From NCBI RefSeq assembly GCF_963082655.1, contig NC_081554.1, forward strand, positions 92,200,245 to 92,264,244: a stretch of 64,000 bases of DNA, in the 5' to 3' direction. Under the pieces are notes generated by a model. It was not told the DNA's origin. It searched no databases and was given only the letters and a program-made list of their open reading frames with translations. Positions 1-11,706 of the stretch are shown here, one piece after another. The DNA comes from Stomoxys calcitrans (Eukaryota; Arthropoda; Insecta; Diptera; Muscidae). Made by a program: the position numbers and the translations under genes. Position 1 is the stretch's first letter. The number at the start of each line of letters is the position of its first letter.

Positions 1-18
1 GGAGACAAGGGCTTATGG

Positions 19-560
19 TTGTTGTTGTAGCAGTGTGTTGTACACTGAGGCCGCACCCCTTGCCGATGAAGAACTACATCGGGTCATCCCGGTACATAGC
101 ACAGGCTGCCATGAGATTCTTATGGTGTGTTATGCAGGCTGGCCTTATCTTACAGGGTTCTTAACCCCGGGTGAATATAATGCGTCTACCAACGCTCCCA
201 TAAATAACCGAAGCCATCATGAGCACCAATTCGATGCCACGATGTTTGGACGTGATCTCCCCCTTGGTTAGGATCGGAGCACCTTCTAAAACTTTTTCCT
301 GAACTCTGGATCACGACACTAGGTTCATTACATGCAACACATTCTGCATTTTAGGTCTAAACTACAGCCATTACGTTGCTCCCAACTGGGGCCTCACCAT
401 AGTCAGACTGGAAGCGAAGTTCCAAGGGCTTCTGACTCCCATGGTACCAGACTAAGGACTATGGTCCGACCACGTAGTCCAACTACTTCCAGTTGAACTC
501 CAAAAAGTTCCGGACTGGTCACCTAGTGGGATGATGGAAGCGCCATCCCGTAGCAACACC
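19..560 (-). mobile_element. 3' end of a non-LTR retrotransposon with a CAA-type tail
   Basis: Read on the minus strand, this stretch ends in a short CAACAA run preceded by a segment (19-116) that matches 3397-3493: GCAGTGTGTTGTACACT, then a CCTTGCCGATRAAG block, then a GGCTGCC block. The two copies share the same end and orientation, as expected for 3' ends of one non-LTR family. The tail also resembles the end of the LINE-G copy at 41583. From about 120 to 560 I see no second copy in the window, so I infer the rest is 3' untranslated or degenerate element sequence. No convincing protein is left. Confidence 0.45.
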
Positions 561-1142
561 ACAAATAGAAACGTTAGGAAACAGGTGGCATAAACCAAAA
601 TGACTCAGCACAAGTCTGAGCCAAAACAGGAATGCCACCGAAACATTCACACAACACGGTATACCTTCTGCTATTATACAAGGAATAGCAGCGACACCGT
701 GTGCAAAAACATCCAAACCAACAGGAACTTCCATACATCCACCTTCACATTCACACGACCAGCTTCGAAGACTTCACACGATATAGCAGCCTTTAACTCA
801 CCGACCTTTTTGATGCAGTCTACTAGCACCTCATCCATCGTCTGTCTCATCGCTTCAATCGTCCTTTACCTCCTTACCGTCCTTCATCTCCCTACCGTCC
901 TTCACCTCCCTACCGCTCTTCCATTCATACCAATTAATTAACAGTATAAAACATTTATTCATCAGGAGATCAATTGTTATAGAACATCCCAAAACAACAC
1001 TATACCTGAGAAGCACTAATCTTCCACTTCAGACCGCGATGAATAGCTATTATATACTTTTTATGCCTAAGTGTTCCTCGTGGGGGCCTCCCAAGGATAC
1101 AGGAAGAATTTCCGTCTTAGACGAATTTATGCCTTGACTATT
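561..1142. other. No gene seen; short minisatellite inside
   Basis: A 113-codon open frame at 600-941 has biased low-complexity content and no family resemblance, so I do not call it a gene. Its end is a three-unit 18-bp repeat (see 870-925). Nothing else stands out. Confidence 0.4.
870..925. repeat. 18-bp minisatellite, three units
   Basis: Units of the form CYTACCGTCCTTCAYCTC recur three times with small changes. The 18-bp period keeps reading frame, which is why an open frame crosses it. Confidence 0.7.
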
Positions 1143-1198
1143 TTGGTAGCCCACTTCACTGTCGTATGTAGGGCTTCCTGAAGTATGTCTCTAAGAGT
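1143..1198 (-). mobile_element. LINE-A fragment, inverted relative to its neighbour
   Basis: The segment GGTAGCCCACTT through CTGAAGTATRTCTCT matches 7951-8004 of the large LINE-A copy, which is in minus orientation. It therefore lies head to head with the plus-strand LINE-A piece that starts at about 1199. This is part of an orientation patchwork running to about 2318. Confidence 0.6.
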
Positions 1199-1966
1199 GC
1201 TGTTCTGGGTGCCTGGCCACAGAGATATTACAGGGAATTGTAAAGCGGATGAATTTGCGAGAGTAGGAACTACCCTACACATTCCAGGGATTGGAATCTG
1301 TGGGTATGCCTCTAGCGACATGTAAGAGAAGTTTTCAGGACCAGGCCCGAAGGACAACAAATGATAGATGGTCACAAAGAGGGGGCTGTGATCATTCCAA
1401 AACTATGTGATCTTATCCAGACTTGAAGAGGTCTACTGCTTTGCTGTCATTGGCTAAAATAGATGTCTCAGTCATGACAGGTGACTGTCTAATAGGAAAA
1501 CATGCTGACAGACTGTAGGTTGCCAGCAACGACTTTTGCAGAAGCTGTGAAAACATCAAAGAAGAAGAGACTATAGAACACCTTCTGTGTGTGTGTCCCG
1601 CAGTGGCAGTCGGAAGAAGTCTAATCGGAAAACATGCTGACAGACTGAAGGTTGCCAGCAATGACTTTTGCAGAAGCTGTGAGAACATCGGAGAATAAGA
1701 GACTATAGAACACCTTCTGTGTGTGTGTCCTCCAGTGGCAGTCAGTAGGAGTTCCACTTTAGGCTCTCATTTCTTTGAGAACCTGTCTGATTTAGCGGAT
1801 GTGAACATTCGCAAGTTATTGGGCTTTTTAAAGCGATCTGGATGGTTCAACGGTAGGAACTAGAAGGCATCTTCCTTCTTCTGTTCCTGTGGTATCACAA
1901 TGGACGAAAACGCCTAAGCGAGTCTGATGGCAGACTGCCACTTAAACCTAATCTAAACCTAACCTA
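1199..1966 (+). mobile_element. LINE-A 3' part: RNase H end, zinc motif, telomere-like tail (degenerate)
   Basis: This is the C-terminal part of a non-LTR retrotransposon polyprotein. The start reads VFWVPGHRDITGN..ADE, the last RNase H motif. A cysteine-rich segment follows (FCRSCEN...ETIEHLLCVCP), then a terminal RSGWFNGRN box, then a 3' UTR ending in degenerate CCTAA repeats. Stops interrupt the frame (for example after GYASSDM and in the second zinc block). The cysteine segment is tandemly duplicated (1488-1751). The same tail recurs at 6912, 18128, 31923, 35494, 40875, 50330 and 61560, so this is an abundant local family. RNase H plus the zinc motif suggests an I/LOA/R1-type clade; I cannot choose among these. 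Confidence 0.8.
1488..1751 (+). repeat. 132-bp in-frame tandem duplication of the zinc-motif segment
   Basis: The segment beginning TCTAATMGGAAAACATGC at 1488 begins again at 1620, a period of 132 bp or 44 codons. Both units encode the FCRSCEN...LLCVCP motif; unit 2 has gained a stop. Other LINE-A copies in the window have one unit only. Confidence 0.8.
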
Positions 1967-1984
1967 TTGATAAAACTCCAGTTT

Positions 1985-2318
1985 CCTCTTGATTGACGTT
2001 TGTTTAACATTATTAAAAACACCCTCAATGTCAAGAAACGCTACCATTGTGTATGAGAGCGAGAGAATCTTCTATGTCACTGACTATGCCGTGAAGGCCT
2101 GTTACTTGTTGTTGTTACCGGGACAGGCATCCTTTATGCTGAAGAGTCTAGAGAGGTTTGAAAGAAATCTATCTTAGGGCAAAGATCCCTGGAGATCGCC
2201 TGTCACGGTAACAACAACAAGTTCACTGTAACAAGCCTTCACGGCATAGTCGGCTACATAGAAGTTTCTCTCGCTGAAAGAACGAAAATCTTTCGCGTTC
2301 GTATGATTTTTATACATA
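1985..2318. mobile_element. LINE-A RT fragments in alternating orientation with an inverted repeat
   Basis: 1985-2084 matches the minus-strand RT coding part at 8258-8345 (GATTGACGT, TTTAACATTATT, TCAATGTCAAGAAA). 2125-2205 is the same family on the plus strand (CATCCTTTATGCTGAAGAG). 2250-2318 is minus again (CGAAAATCTTTCGC). The plus piece sits between inverted arms at 2085-2120 and 2206-2248, both containing TTGTTGTTGTTACCG or its complement. Confidence 0.6.
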
Positions 2319-3396
2319 CCACCATAGGATAAGGGGTATATTCATTTAGTCATTCCGTTTGCAACACATCGAAATTTCGTAAAATTCCAAGACGATTTAA
2401 CGATGTCTGTGTGTCTGTCCGTCCGTCTGTTGTAATCACTCGACCGCCTTCAAAATTTAGATTTTGAGCTGAAATTTGGCACAGATGCGTCTTATTGATG
2501 CCCGCTGGTTAAGTTCTTGAACGGGCCAAATTTGGATACAGCTGCTATATATGGTCTTATGCCCATAAATGTTTTATTTTTTATTCGATTTCGCTGAAAT
2601 TTGAAACAGGCAGTAGTTTTAGACATCCCGACATCTGACCCAAATATGGTTCAAATCGAACTTTATTAAGATATGGCCGACGCATAGACCGATCTGCCGA
2701 TAAAGGATCCGAAGCCCATAAAAGCTTTATTTATTACCCGATTTCGCTGAAATTTGAAACAGTGAATTATTTTAAGCCTCCCGACATTTGACCCAAACAT
2801 GGTTAAGATCGGATTATATAGATATAGCTGTCATATAGACCGACTTTCCATTTTAGGGTCTTAATCCCATAAAAAGCTGATTTATTGTCTGAAAATGTTA
2901 CTTGTATATGAGTTCTCGGGACCTAAATAAAATATGTTCGAGACCAGTCCCTATTAAGATATAGCTATATAGCAGTGGAGTGATAATAAAATAGGATAAT
3001 TATTATATCCTTGTTTAATATGGTCCATATCGGTCCAGATTTGGTTGTAGGTGCCATATGATCTCTCGATCTAAAGTCTTGGCCCTATAAAAAGCACATT
3101 TATTACCCGATATCGTTGAAATTTGACGCAGTTACTTATGTAAGGCTTCTCGACATCCGTGTCCTATATGGTTCAGATCGGTATATATTTGGATATAGCT
3201 GCCAAAAAGACCAATATTTTGTTCTACAAAATTGAACAGTGACTTATATTAACTAGACCACTCAATGTCTGTGCCGAATTTGGGTGCATAAGTTATCCAA
3301 TTTTCACCTGATTGTGGCGAAAAGGGGTTTGCATATATACCCGAGGTGGTGGTTATCCATAGTTCAGCCCGACCGAACGTAATGCCTTTTTACTTG
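2319..3396 (-). mobile_element. Element K: diverged internally repetitive interspersed element
   Basis: Read on the minus strand it starts near CAAGTAAAAAGGCATTACG, close to the start of element C (AAGTAAAAGCGTGCTAAG). It contains four or more diverged subunits with TGAAATTTGRMACAG, CCCATAAAA and ATAGACCGAT blocks. It ends near TACCACCATAGGATAAGG on the + strand. No protein is visible. I infer a non-autonomous element related to C and D. A CTGTGTGTCTGTCCGTCCGT tract sits at 2406-2430. Confidence 0.5.
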
Positions 3397-3493
3397 TTGT
3401 TGTTGTTGAAGCAGTGTGTTGTACACTCAAAGCGGCCGCCCTTGCCGATAAAGGAGTCTATCGGGGTCAATCCGGTTCGTACAATCGGCTGCC
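3397..3493 (-). mobile_element. 3' tail of the CAA-ended non-LTR family
   Basis: Second copy of the sequence at 19-116, same orientation, including the GCAGTGTGTTGTACACT core and the CAACAA-type end. It directly abuts element K. Confidence 0.55.
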
Positions 3494-4181
3494 TCCATCA
3501 CACAGGTATAATTTGAGAACATGCATTTGGCCTGATCTTTTTAATCCACCTTACCTGTGGTGTTGAATCTAGACAAAGATATTCAAAGCAATACGCTATA
3601 GCACAAGCTATCAGTTTTCTCCTACAACTGAAGCGCCTCAGTGTTAATAACGTACTTATCCCCTACATACATGTGTGTCTACACATGTTCTTTAATCGCC
3701 AACTTACCATGGCCAATCTGCAGAATTTTAGAGGACGTCTGATTAAATATTGTTTCTAAGTTTTGTCGACATAATATGATTATGGGTGTAAGTAATTTTG
3801 TACAATCGCACAGTAGATATGAATTGTGTATATACTGCCTTCTTAGCTATAGTCATCAAGTGGCGTAGCGTGGTACAAAATACACATATTGGATGTAGAA
3901 TATTTGTACAATTATATGTTTATGTCATATCTTATCCTTATCGCTGTATCGCATTTCCCACATGATATCTTATTTTTTGTCAGATGATTTCATATTGTTG
4001 GTTTACGCTGCATTCATATCTTTCTATTTAAGGTATGGTATGAATTTGAATGAGAATTCGAAAAAAAAAACTCTTCAGAATGATTAATTTTACAGCATTG
4101 AAGCCCTAGAAAGTCATGTGCTAATTCTAGAAATCTAGAAATCTAACTATTTATCTTGTGCCTTTCTTATCATCTTGTTTA
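3494..4181. other. No gene or repeat recognised
   Basis: AT-rich sequence with no long open frame and no second copy that I can find in the window. Confidence 0.4.
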
Positions 4182-5962
<1,781 letters not shown>

Positions 5963-5969
5963 CATTTGC

Positions 5970-6014
5970 ATGTACTACCACTGATCTGAAACTTATAGAG
6001 CAGTGGTAGTACAT
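5970..6014. repeat. Perfect 14-bp hairpin
   Basis: ATGTACTACCACTG at 5970-5983 is the exact reverse complement of CAGTGGTAGTACAT at 6001-6014, with a 17-nt loop. It sits at the broken 3' edge of element H copy 1. Confidence 0.8.
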
Positions 6015-6039
6015 CTCTATTAAAGAGCGTAAGTTTTGG

Positions 6040-6390
6040 CTGTCGAAGACTGCCGCAGCTCCGTGGAAGATATATCCCAGGCCTCTAGGCTATGGAAGAT
6101 CCTATACATCACAACTGTATGGAACATTTCGAAGTCAGAGAATGTAAGTCCACAGAAACAACCTTTAATTATCTATTCGCCTACACTTCTAGGCGTTGAG
6201 GATCCCTTCAAATGTGTCAAAAAGGAAGTCTATCATTGAAAAGCTAGAAACTCAATGCATCAAGGCAGAAGACGTGTTACGGTAGGCTTGCGATCTGCAG
6301 ATCATGGAAAGGGCGAGAAAGGCAATCATATACACCTGCAAAAGAGCAGTTGTAAGACCTATTATTGGTTTTGTTGTCAGGCATACGCCC
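6040..6390 (+). mobile_element. LINE-A internal-deletion mosaic
   Basis: 6066-6145 encodes ASRLWKIL...SENV, matching the 5'-most part of the large LINE-A copy (8878-8935). 6268-6390 jumps to other RT parts (GTGTTACGG.AGGCTTG, then GGGCGAGAAAGGCA, then AGTTGTAAGACCTAT). Several non-adjacent RT segments are joined with deletions and stops. No usable frame remains. Confidence 0.55.
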
Positions 6391-6407
6391 TCCAAAAATT
6401 AACCCTA

Positions 6408-6905
6408 CACTCAGAAAAATGCTTATCGTAAATAATACTCGTAGTAATACTCGTTAGTCCATGATGATTAGCCACGATTAGTTAAAATTTCCTAAAGAGT
6501 GAGAAAATAAACGTTGTATGAATAAAAGTAACTTGGAGGTCCCCGTAGCGCAGATGTTACCATGTCGGCCTATGACGCTAAACGCCTGTGTCGAATCCTA
6601 GCTAGACCATCAGAAAAAAACTGTGGTTTTCCCCTCCTAATAATGCTGGCAACATTTGTGATGTACTATGCTATGTAAAACTTCTCTCCTTATCATTGAG
6701 CTTAAACTTGAATCGAACTGCACTCATTGATATGTGAAAAGTTTGCCCCTGTTCCTTAGTGGAATGTTCATGGGCAAAATTAGCAATTTGTTACTCGTGA
6801 GTATAGATAAAATCGCTTACGATTCAGGTGGAGTTAGTAAATTTCCTTAAACGGTTAATTTTGAAATAAGCGAGAATTTTACTAAACATTGGGCAAAGCA
6901 TATCA
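6408..6905 (+). mobile_element. Element I (TIR, TA target), partial, carrying a SINE
   Basis: It begins CACTCAGAAAAATGCTTATC after a TA, exactly like the copy at 56116. It continues to AATAAAAGTAACT, is interrupted by SINE-1 (6536-6780), then resumes TTACTCGTGAGTATAGAT to about 6905. There the LINE-A tail begins. The distal half is missing. Confidence 0.7.
6536..6780 (+). mobile_element. SINE-1 copy with a tRNA-like head, internally deleted
   Basis: Box A-like TAGCGCAGATG and a damaged box B (TGTCGAATCC) are followed by the family body (GGTTTTCCCCTCCTAA, GGCAACATTTGTGA, TTGATATGTGAAAAG, GTGGAATGTTCATGGGCAAA). A central block present in the copies at 32552 and 54195 (the part encoding GTCGCACTGCGGCACGCC) is deleted. 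It is nested in element I. Confidence 0.8.
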
Positions 6906-6911
6906 TCGTAT

Positions 6912-8997
6912 CAGGTTAGGTTAGGTTTAAGTGGCAGTCTACCATTTAACACTTAGACGTTTTCGTCCATTGTGATACCACAGGAACAGATGAAGGAAGA
7001 TGCCTTAAAAAGCCCAATAACTTGCGAATGTTCACACCCGCTAAATCAGACAGGTTATCTAAGAAATGAGAACCTAAAGTGGAACTCCTAACTGCTAGCG
7101 CGGGACACACACAGAAGGTGTTCTATAGTCTCTTCTTCCTCAATGTCCCTACAGCTTCGTTGCTGGCAACCTTCAGTCTGTCAGCATGCTTTCCGATTAG
7201 ACGGTGACCTGTCATGACTGATACAATGACTGAGACGTCTGTTCTAGCCAATGACAGACATAGTTTTAGAATGATCACAGCCCCCTCCTTGTGACCATCT
7301 ATCATTCGTTGTCCTTCGAGCCTGGTCCTGAAAACTTGTCTTACATGTCGCTAGATGCATACCAACAGATTCCAGTTTCGCTGGAATGTGTAGGGTAGTT
7401 CCTAGTCTCGAGAAGAGATTTATGCCTATCGTCGTAATGACATTATATCTATGCCATTCCACCACTTCCTTAATTGCAAGGATCTCTGCTCGATACACAC
7501 TGCAGTGGTCTAGTAACCTCTTCGATATGACTAGTTCTAGATTTTTACAGCACACTCCAAATCCCACCTGGTCGTTTAGTTTGAAAACATCCGTATAGAA
7601 GTCTATGTAACTTCTGTTACCAGGGATATCGTAGTTCCAATAGGTTTTATCAGGAATAGTGGAATATGTCTGACAACTGCAGTATATACCCAATGCATGA
7701 CACGCGGTCTAAATCCCCAACTTTTGCCAATGACTCTCTTGCAGGTGTATAGGGCAAGAGTGGCCTTTCTTCCCCTCTTCAAAATGTTGGATTTGAAGTT
7801 CAATTTTCTGTCCAGCAAAACACCCAGGTATTTTGCGCTTTCTGTAAATGAAACATTCTCTCCACCCAATTAGACAGGTTCCACTGTAGGCAACTTGTAT
7901 CTGCTGCTAAAAAGAACTACTTCTGTCTTGCACGGATTTATACCACTTTCGGTAGCCCACTTTGCTTTTGCACGTAGAGCTTTCTGAAGTATATCTCTTA
8001 GAATGCAGGGAAACTTTCTCCTAACCGCATTGCCACGTCATCAGCAAACGCGACCACTTTTACGCCTTTTTCATCCAGAGACAATAATATATTGTTCAAG
8101 TAGAGGAGAGAGTACACCTCCTTGAGGTGTTCGTCTGCTGACCCATCTTTTAGATCCACAGATCCCATGCCAAGCGTAATGCATCTTTTAGTAAGTAATT
8201 TATTAATAAACTTTCTTAAGGTAGAGTTGATGCCTAGAAACTCCAACTTCTTCATGATTGACGTCGGTTTAACATTATTGAAAGCACCTTCAATGTCAAG
8301 AAATACTACCATGGTATATTCCTTGACAGCGAGAGAACCCTCTATGTAGCCGACTAGGTCAGCAAGGGCTGTTTCAGTGGTTTTGCCTTTACTAAATGCA
8401 TGCTGCGGCCGTGACAGGGAATATTCAGGGATCTTTGCCCTTAGATGTTTCTATCAACCTCTCAAGAGTCTTCAGCATAAAGGATGACAGACTAATAGGA
8501 CGAAAATCTTTCGCCTTCGTGTGCTAGAGTTTTCCTGCTTTCGGAATAAAAATGACCTTCGTGTCCCTCCATATATGAATATGGCATTCTGATACAAGCA
8601 GAGTATATCTCCCTAAGTCAGGGAACCAGTCCATCAGACACAGCTTGTAATTCAACCGGTGATACATCATCAGGGCCTGGTGACGTAAAGGAGTCGAAAC
8701 TTCTTATCGCCTCAAGGATTTTCGACTCAGACACAATTTCCCCAATAAACTCCGACGAAAGCATATCAGTGACAACCTCTTCTGGTGCCACGTTGTCCGT
8801 TGGAGAATTTCCCGGGAAATGTATATCAACGAGTAGTTCCAGTGTTTCCTCTCTAGACATTGTTCTTACATTCTCTGACTTCTGGATATACCCACCGAGG
8901 ACAGAATCTTCCTTAACCTAGAGGTCTCAGAAGTATCCTCCACAGAGCTCAGAATTTGATTTGTTCTCAGAATAGTGCGTTTTTGGCACTAGCTGGT
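6912..8997 (-). mobile_element. LINE-A, 5'-truncated copy with RT and RNase H (pseudogene)
   Basis: Longest LINE-A copy, about 2.1 kb. Read on the minus strand: an RT N-terminal block (SPGPDDVSPVELQAV, about 8620-8860); finger and palm segments (GKTTETALADLVG at about 8370; LDIEGAFNNVKPTSIMKKLE at 8250-8312); catalytic AFADDV at about 8030; the YLGVLLDRKLNFK box (about 7800); RNase H (IDFYTDVFK, YRAEILAIKEVVEW at 7470-7620). The third RNase H motif and the PGH box are lost in a deletion joining INLFS to RLGTTLHIP at about 7400. The zinc segment and 3' tail follow, ending in TTAGG-type repeats at 6912-6928. Frameshifts split the protein into at least five frames, and the GTPQGG box is scrambled. 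Retrotransposition enzyme of an I/LOA-like clade; inactive. Confidence 0.85.
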
Positions 8998-9019
8998 ATC
9001 TTTCGTGTTTTGGTGACCT

Positions 9020-9040
9020 AAAAAAAAAAAAAAAAAAAAA
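9020..9040. repeat. Poly(A) tract
   Basis: Uninterrupted A run just past the 5' edge of the LINE-A copy on the minus strand. It may mark an older insertion boundary. Confidence 0.7.
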
Positions 9041-9159
9041 CACTACATTTAGTGCGAAAAGCACTATGTTGGCATCCCTGGAAACATCCGAGGGGGTGTT
9101 TTATGTCTAAGGAGTGATAATGGTTTCAAACATAAACCTCCAATTCTTGTTCCAGGAGC

Positions 9160-9345
9160 TTAACATAAGTTTGCATCGAAATCGAGAATTGGATCAATTA
9201 AAAAATTTATTAAAAATTTCAAATTTTCAATCATAATTTTAATTGGATCAATTAAAAAATTTATTGAAAATTTAAAAAAAGAGTTGAATAATTTTTTTAA
9301 ATTATACAATTTTTTAATCACTTTTTTCAAAAACTGATCAATACT
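9160..9345. repeat. AT-rich short tandem repeat
   Basis: The phrase TTGGATCAATTAAAAAATTT occurs at about 9190 and again at about 9243, followed by more AATTTATT-type variants. It ends exactly where LINE-B homology begins (CACAATGTTGCATGCGCATT). Confidence 0.6.
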
Positions 9346-10620
9346 CACAATGTTGCATGCGCATTCGTCGCCCACTCCCTTAACTCGAACTGCGTTGACC
9401 CGAAAGGCCTCGGGTTAACCAAGTTTATTGACGGCAGTCCTCTGGCCTTCACAGCCAAATCATCTGCCATTTGATTTTCCCTTACTCCGTTGTGACCCGG
9501 CACGCAAACGATGCGGATTTTGCCATCCTCAGAGAAAGCGTTAATCTCCTTCTTACACTGCAAGACTGTTTGTGACCTTATCGTCCTTGTTATTGCCCTT
9601 ATGGCAATTTTACTGTCGGTAAAGATGTTCACAATCGACGTCCTCGCGTTAACACCACACCACTTCACGCATTTCGTGATCGCCCGGATCTCCGTCTGCA
9701 GGACCATATTGTGGTCAGGCAATCTAAAACAAATCTCATTCCCTGGGTTCTCAATGTAAACCTCCAGGCTCACTCTGTCCTCTAGCTTGATCCATCCATG
9801 TAACATGATCTTCCAGATGGCAATACTAGGGTTCCGTCAATCCAAGACTGTGCCGATGGCAGCAGTGCCTCGCACTCGACTTCAAGGTTCATCTCAGGTA
9901 TCCGATCGGAAACCTCTTCCCTTCCTGCCAGGTTTCCTACAGATTTAGGCCCCATTTCAAGCCTACGGTCCGTCTACCTAGTGCCCAACATCTGTGAGCC
10001 TTCTCAGTACGCTCCTGAATATGAATATCACACCTTATTATTTGACCTTGTCAGATATCGAAATCGTCGTATTGAGGAAACGTTGTGCGTTAAATTGGGC
10101 CACCTTCGTCCTCCTCGTGAACAGGCATATTTCAGTCTTCTCTTGGTTACCATTGAGACCTCTGGGTCTAGCCCAGTCATATGCCATATGCCAGACCCTT
10201 TCGGTCCTTCTGCATAGCTGGTTCGGATCCTTACCCCTTAGAAGTATTATAACATCGTAGCAGACGTAGTTCAAATCCCTCCTCAGTCAGCATCCATAAT
10301 AGGTCATTTATGGACCCCCCCTGTGGCGTGCCTTGTGCCACTTTCTCCCTTATATTTATGCCATGGGACACACAATTTATCCACCTGCTCCTTAGCACAT
10401 GGTTTTATGGCAGTCTCTTTTGAAAGTTGCCTTTTTTTGCAAATTTATAGTCTAATCCGATGGTGTGCGCAAAGCCAAACTCTTCGTAGCGAAGATTTGC
10501 ATGACATGGCTTCACAACTATTGACAGCTTATTCGAATTTTCACCTTCAGCTTCATAAGTGGACATAAATACATATGCGCCAATGTAGCCTCTAGTCACA
10601 ACAACCGTGATAGGTCTGCT
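9346..10620 (-). mobile_element. LINE-B RT and RNase H relic
   Basis: A second non-LTR family. RNase H is 9345-9806: VSLEVYIENPG, LQTEIRAITKCVKW with the catalytic E, VNIFTDSKIAIRAI with the catalytic D, and PGHNGVRENQMADDLA. RT is 10030-10400: INCVSHGINIREKVAQGTPQ followed by GG and SINDLLWML, then a catalytic box reading VCYDVII, then NPEKTE-like and YLGV-side sequence. 10405-10599 is an upstream RT piece in another frame. The YADD box has apparently lost two residues, and there are frameshifts, so it is inactive. The 3' UTR with the LINE-B tail is absent here, but the copies at 24298 and 43837 have it. Confidence 0.8.
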
Positions 10621-11706
10621 TTACATTTTTTCAGTAGACAAATACTCTTATTTAAAAAAATATTTTTTAGCAACAATTTTCGTTTAGTGTATGATTTTAA
10701 ACGTCGTGTTGTACAATACGTCGTTCAAATTATAACCGATGAGGTTTTTTCTTCACATCATTAAAAGTTGCTAAAAAATTAAATTTTAAAAATTAAATTC
10801 CTTTATATGTATGTCTATATTTCTGTTGCTAAGCATTTTATAGCCTTTATCTCTGACAGTATAGAGTAAACCACTATTCACGCAATGTTTATCTCACTAT
10901 GTCTTTGTCGCATATACGAGGTTTCTCTGGATTGCTATCTTACTATAGGAGCACTTTGGAATCTTGAGAAACAACATCTGCAAAATGGCACCATACCTTT
11001 TTGTTTTATTAGTATTTTATTTAAAGCAATCCTAAGATAAATATCACAGCTACATACGCTGACATCTAGATTTTATCTAATAAAAGTCCAATGTTAACTC
11101 TGTGTTAAGTTCCGTCAATTTGACAGGGAATCGCATACTTGAATAGTGAAAAAGAATGAATTGCCGTTAAAATGAATACTACTATGAATAACCGTTACTC
11201 GTTATCGGTGAGGGTAAATGGCCACACAAAGTGCATCAATTTTACTATATAAAATAAAGACCACTACATACACATAAAAGTGGCGTATGTGAACATTTTC
11301 AAACTCTGAATTGAAAAGACTGAAAACTATGTTTTAAGGTCACTCTTACACAGTACTCAAACTCACGAGCGAAACGTATTTCTTCCTTACAAAACACACA
11401 TTGTCGGATAGGTTAGGGTTTTTGACAATGAGCTGTCATGACGGAAACGATGAGTGTGAATTTAATCTGATCTAACCAACGACAGCAAAGCGGCACTCCT
11501 CTTCAAGCTTAGATTCAGTCACTTAATATTGGAGTCTCTTATCTTGAAGAATTATCTTACACGTCACTAAAGGCGCACTCACAAAATCCGGTACCCCTGG
11601 AATTTGACAGTTAAAATGATAATCGCTTTTCAATTACACCCGGGTGAACAGGTGAATTTCAAATGCTCAGCCATCTCACAGACAAGAACAACTTTTGAAT
11701 TCAGAA
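10621..11706. other. No gene or repeat recognised
   Basis: AT-rich unique-looking sequence with no coding signature. A LINE-A-like scrap (11455-11530, TGAGCTGTCATGACGG and CAACGACAGCAAAG) suggests eroded transposon remains. Confidence 0.4.

Noticed and set aside
600..941. 113-codon open frame
   Set aside because: End is an 18-bp minisatellite, composition is Thr/Ser/Asn-biased, and no domain or homologous pattern is seen.
2406..2430. GTCCGTCCGT tract as a regulatory site
   Set aside because: The same kind of tract occurs in elements C and D just inside the 3' end; it belongs to the repeat family.
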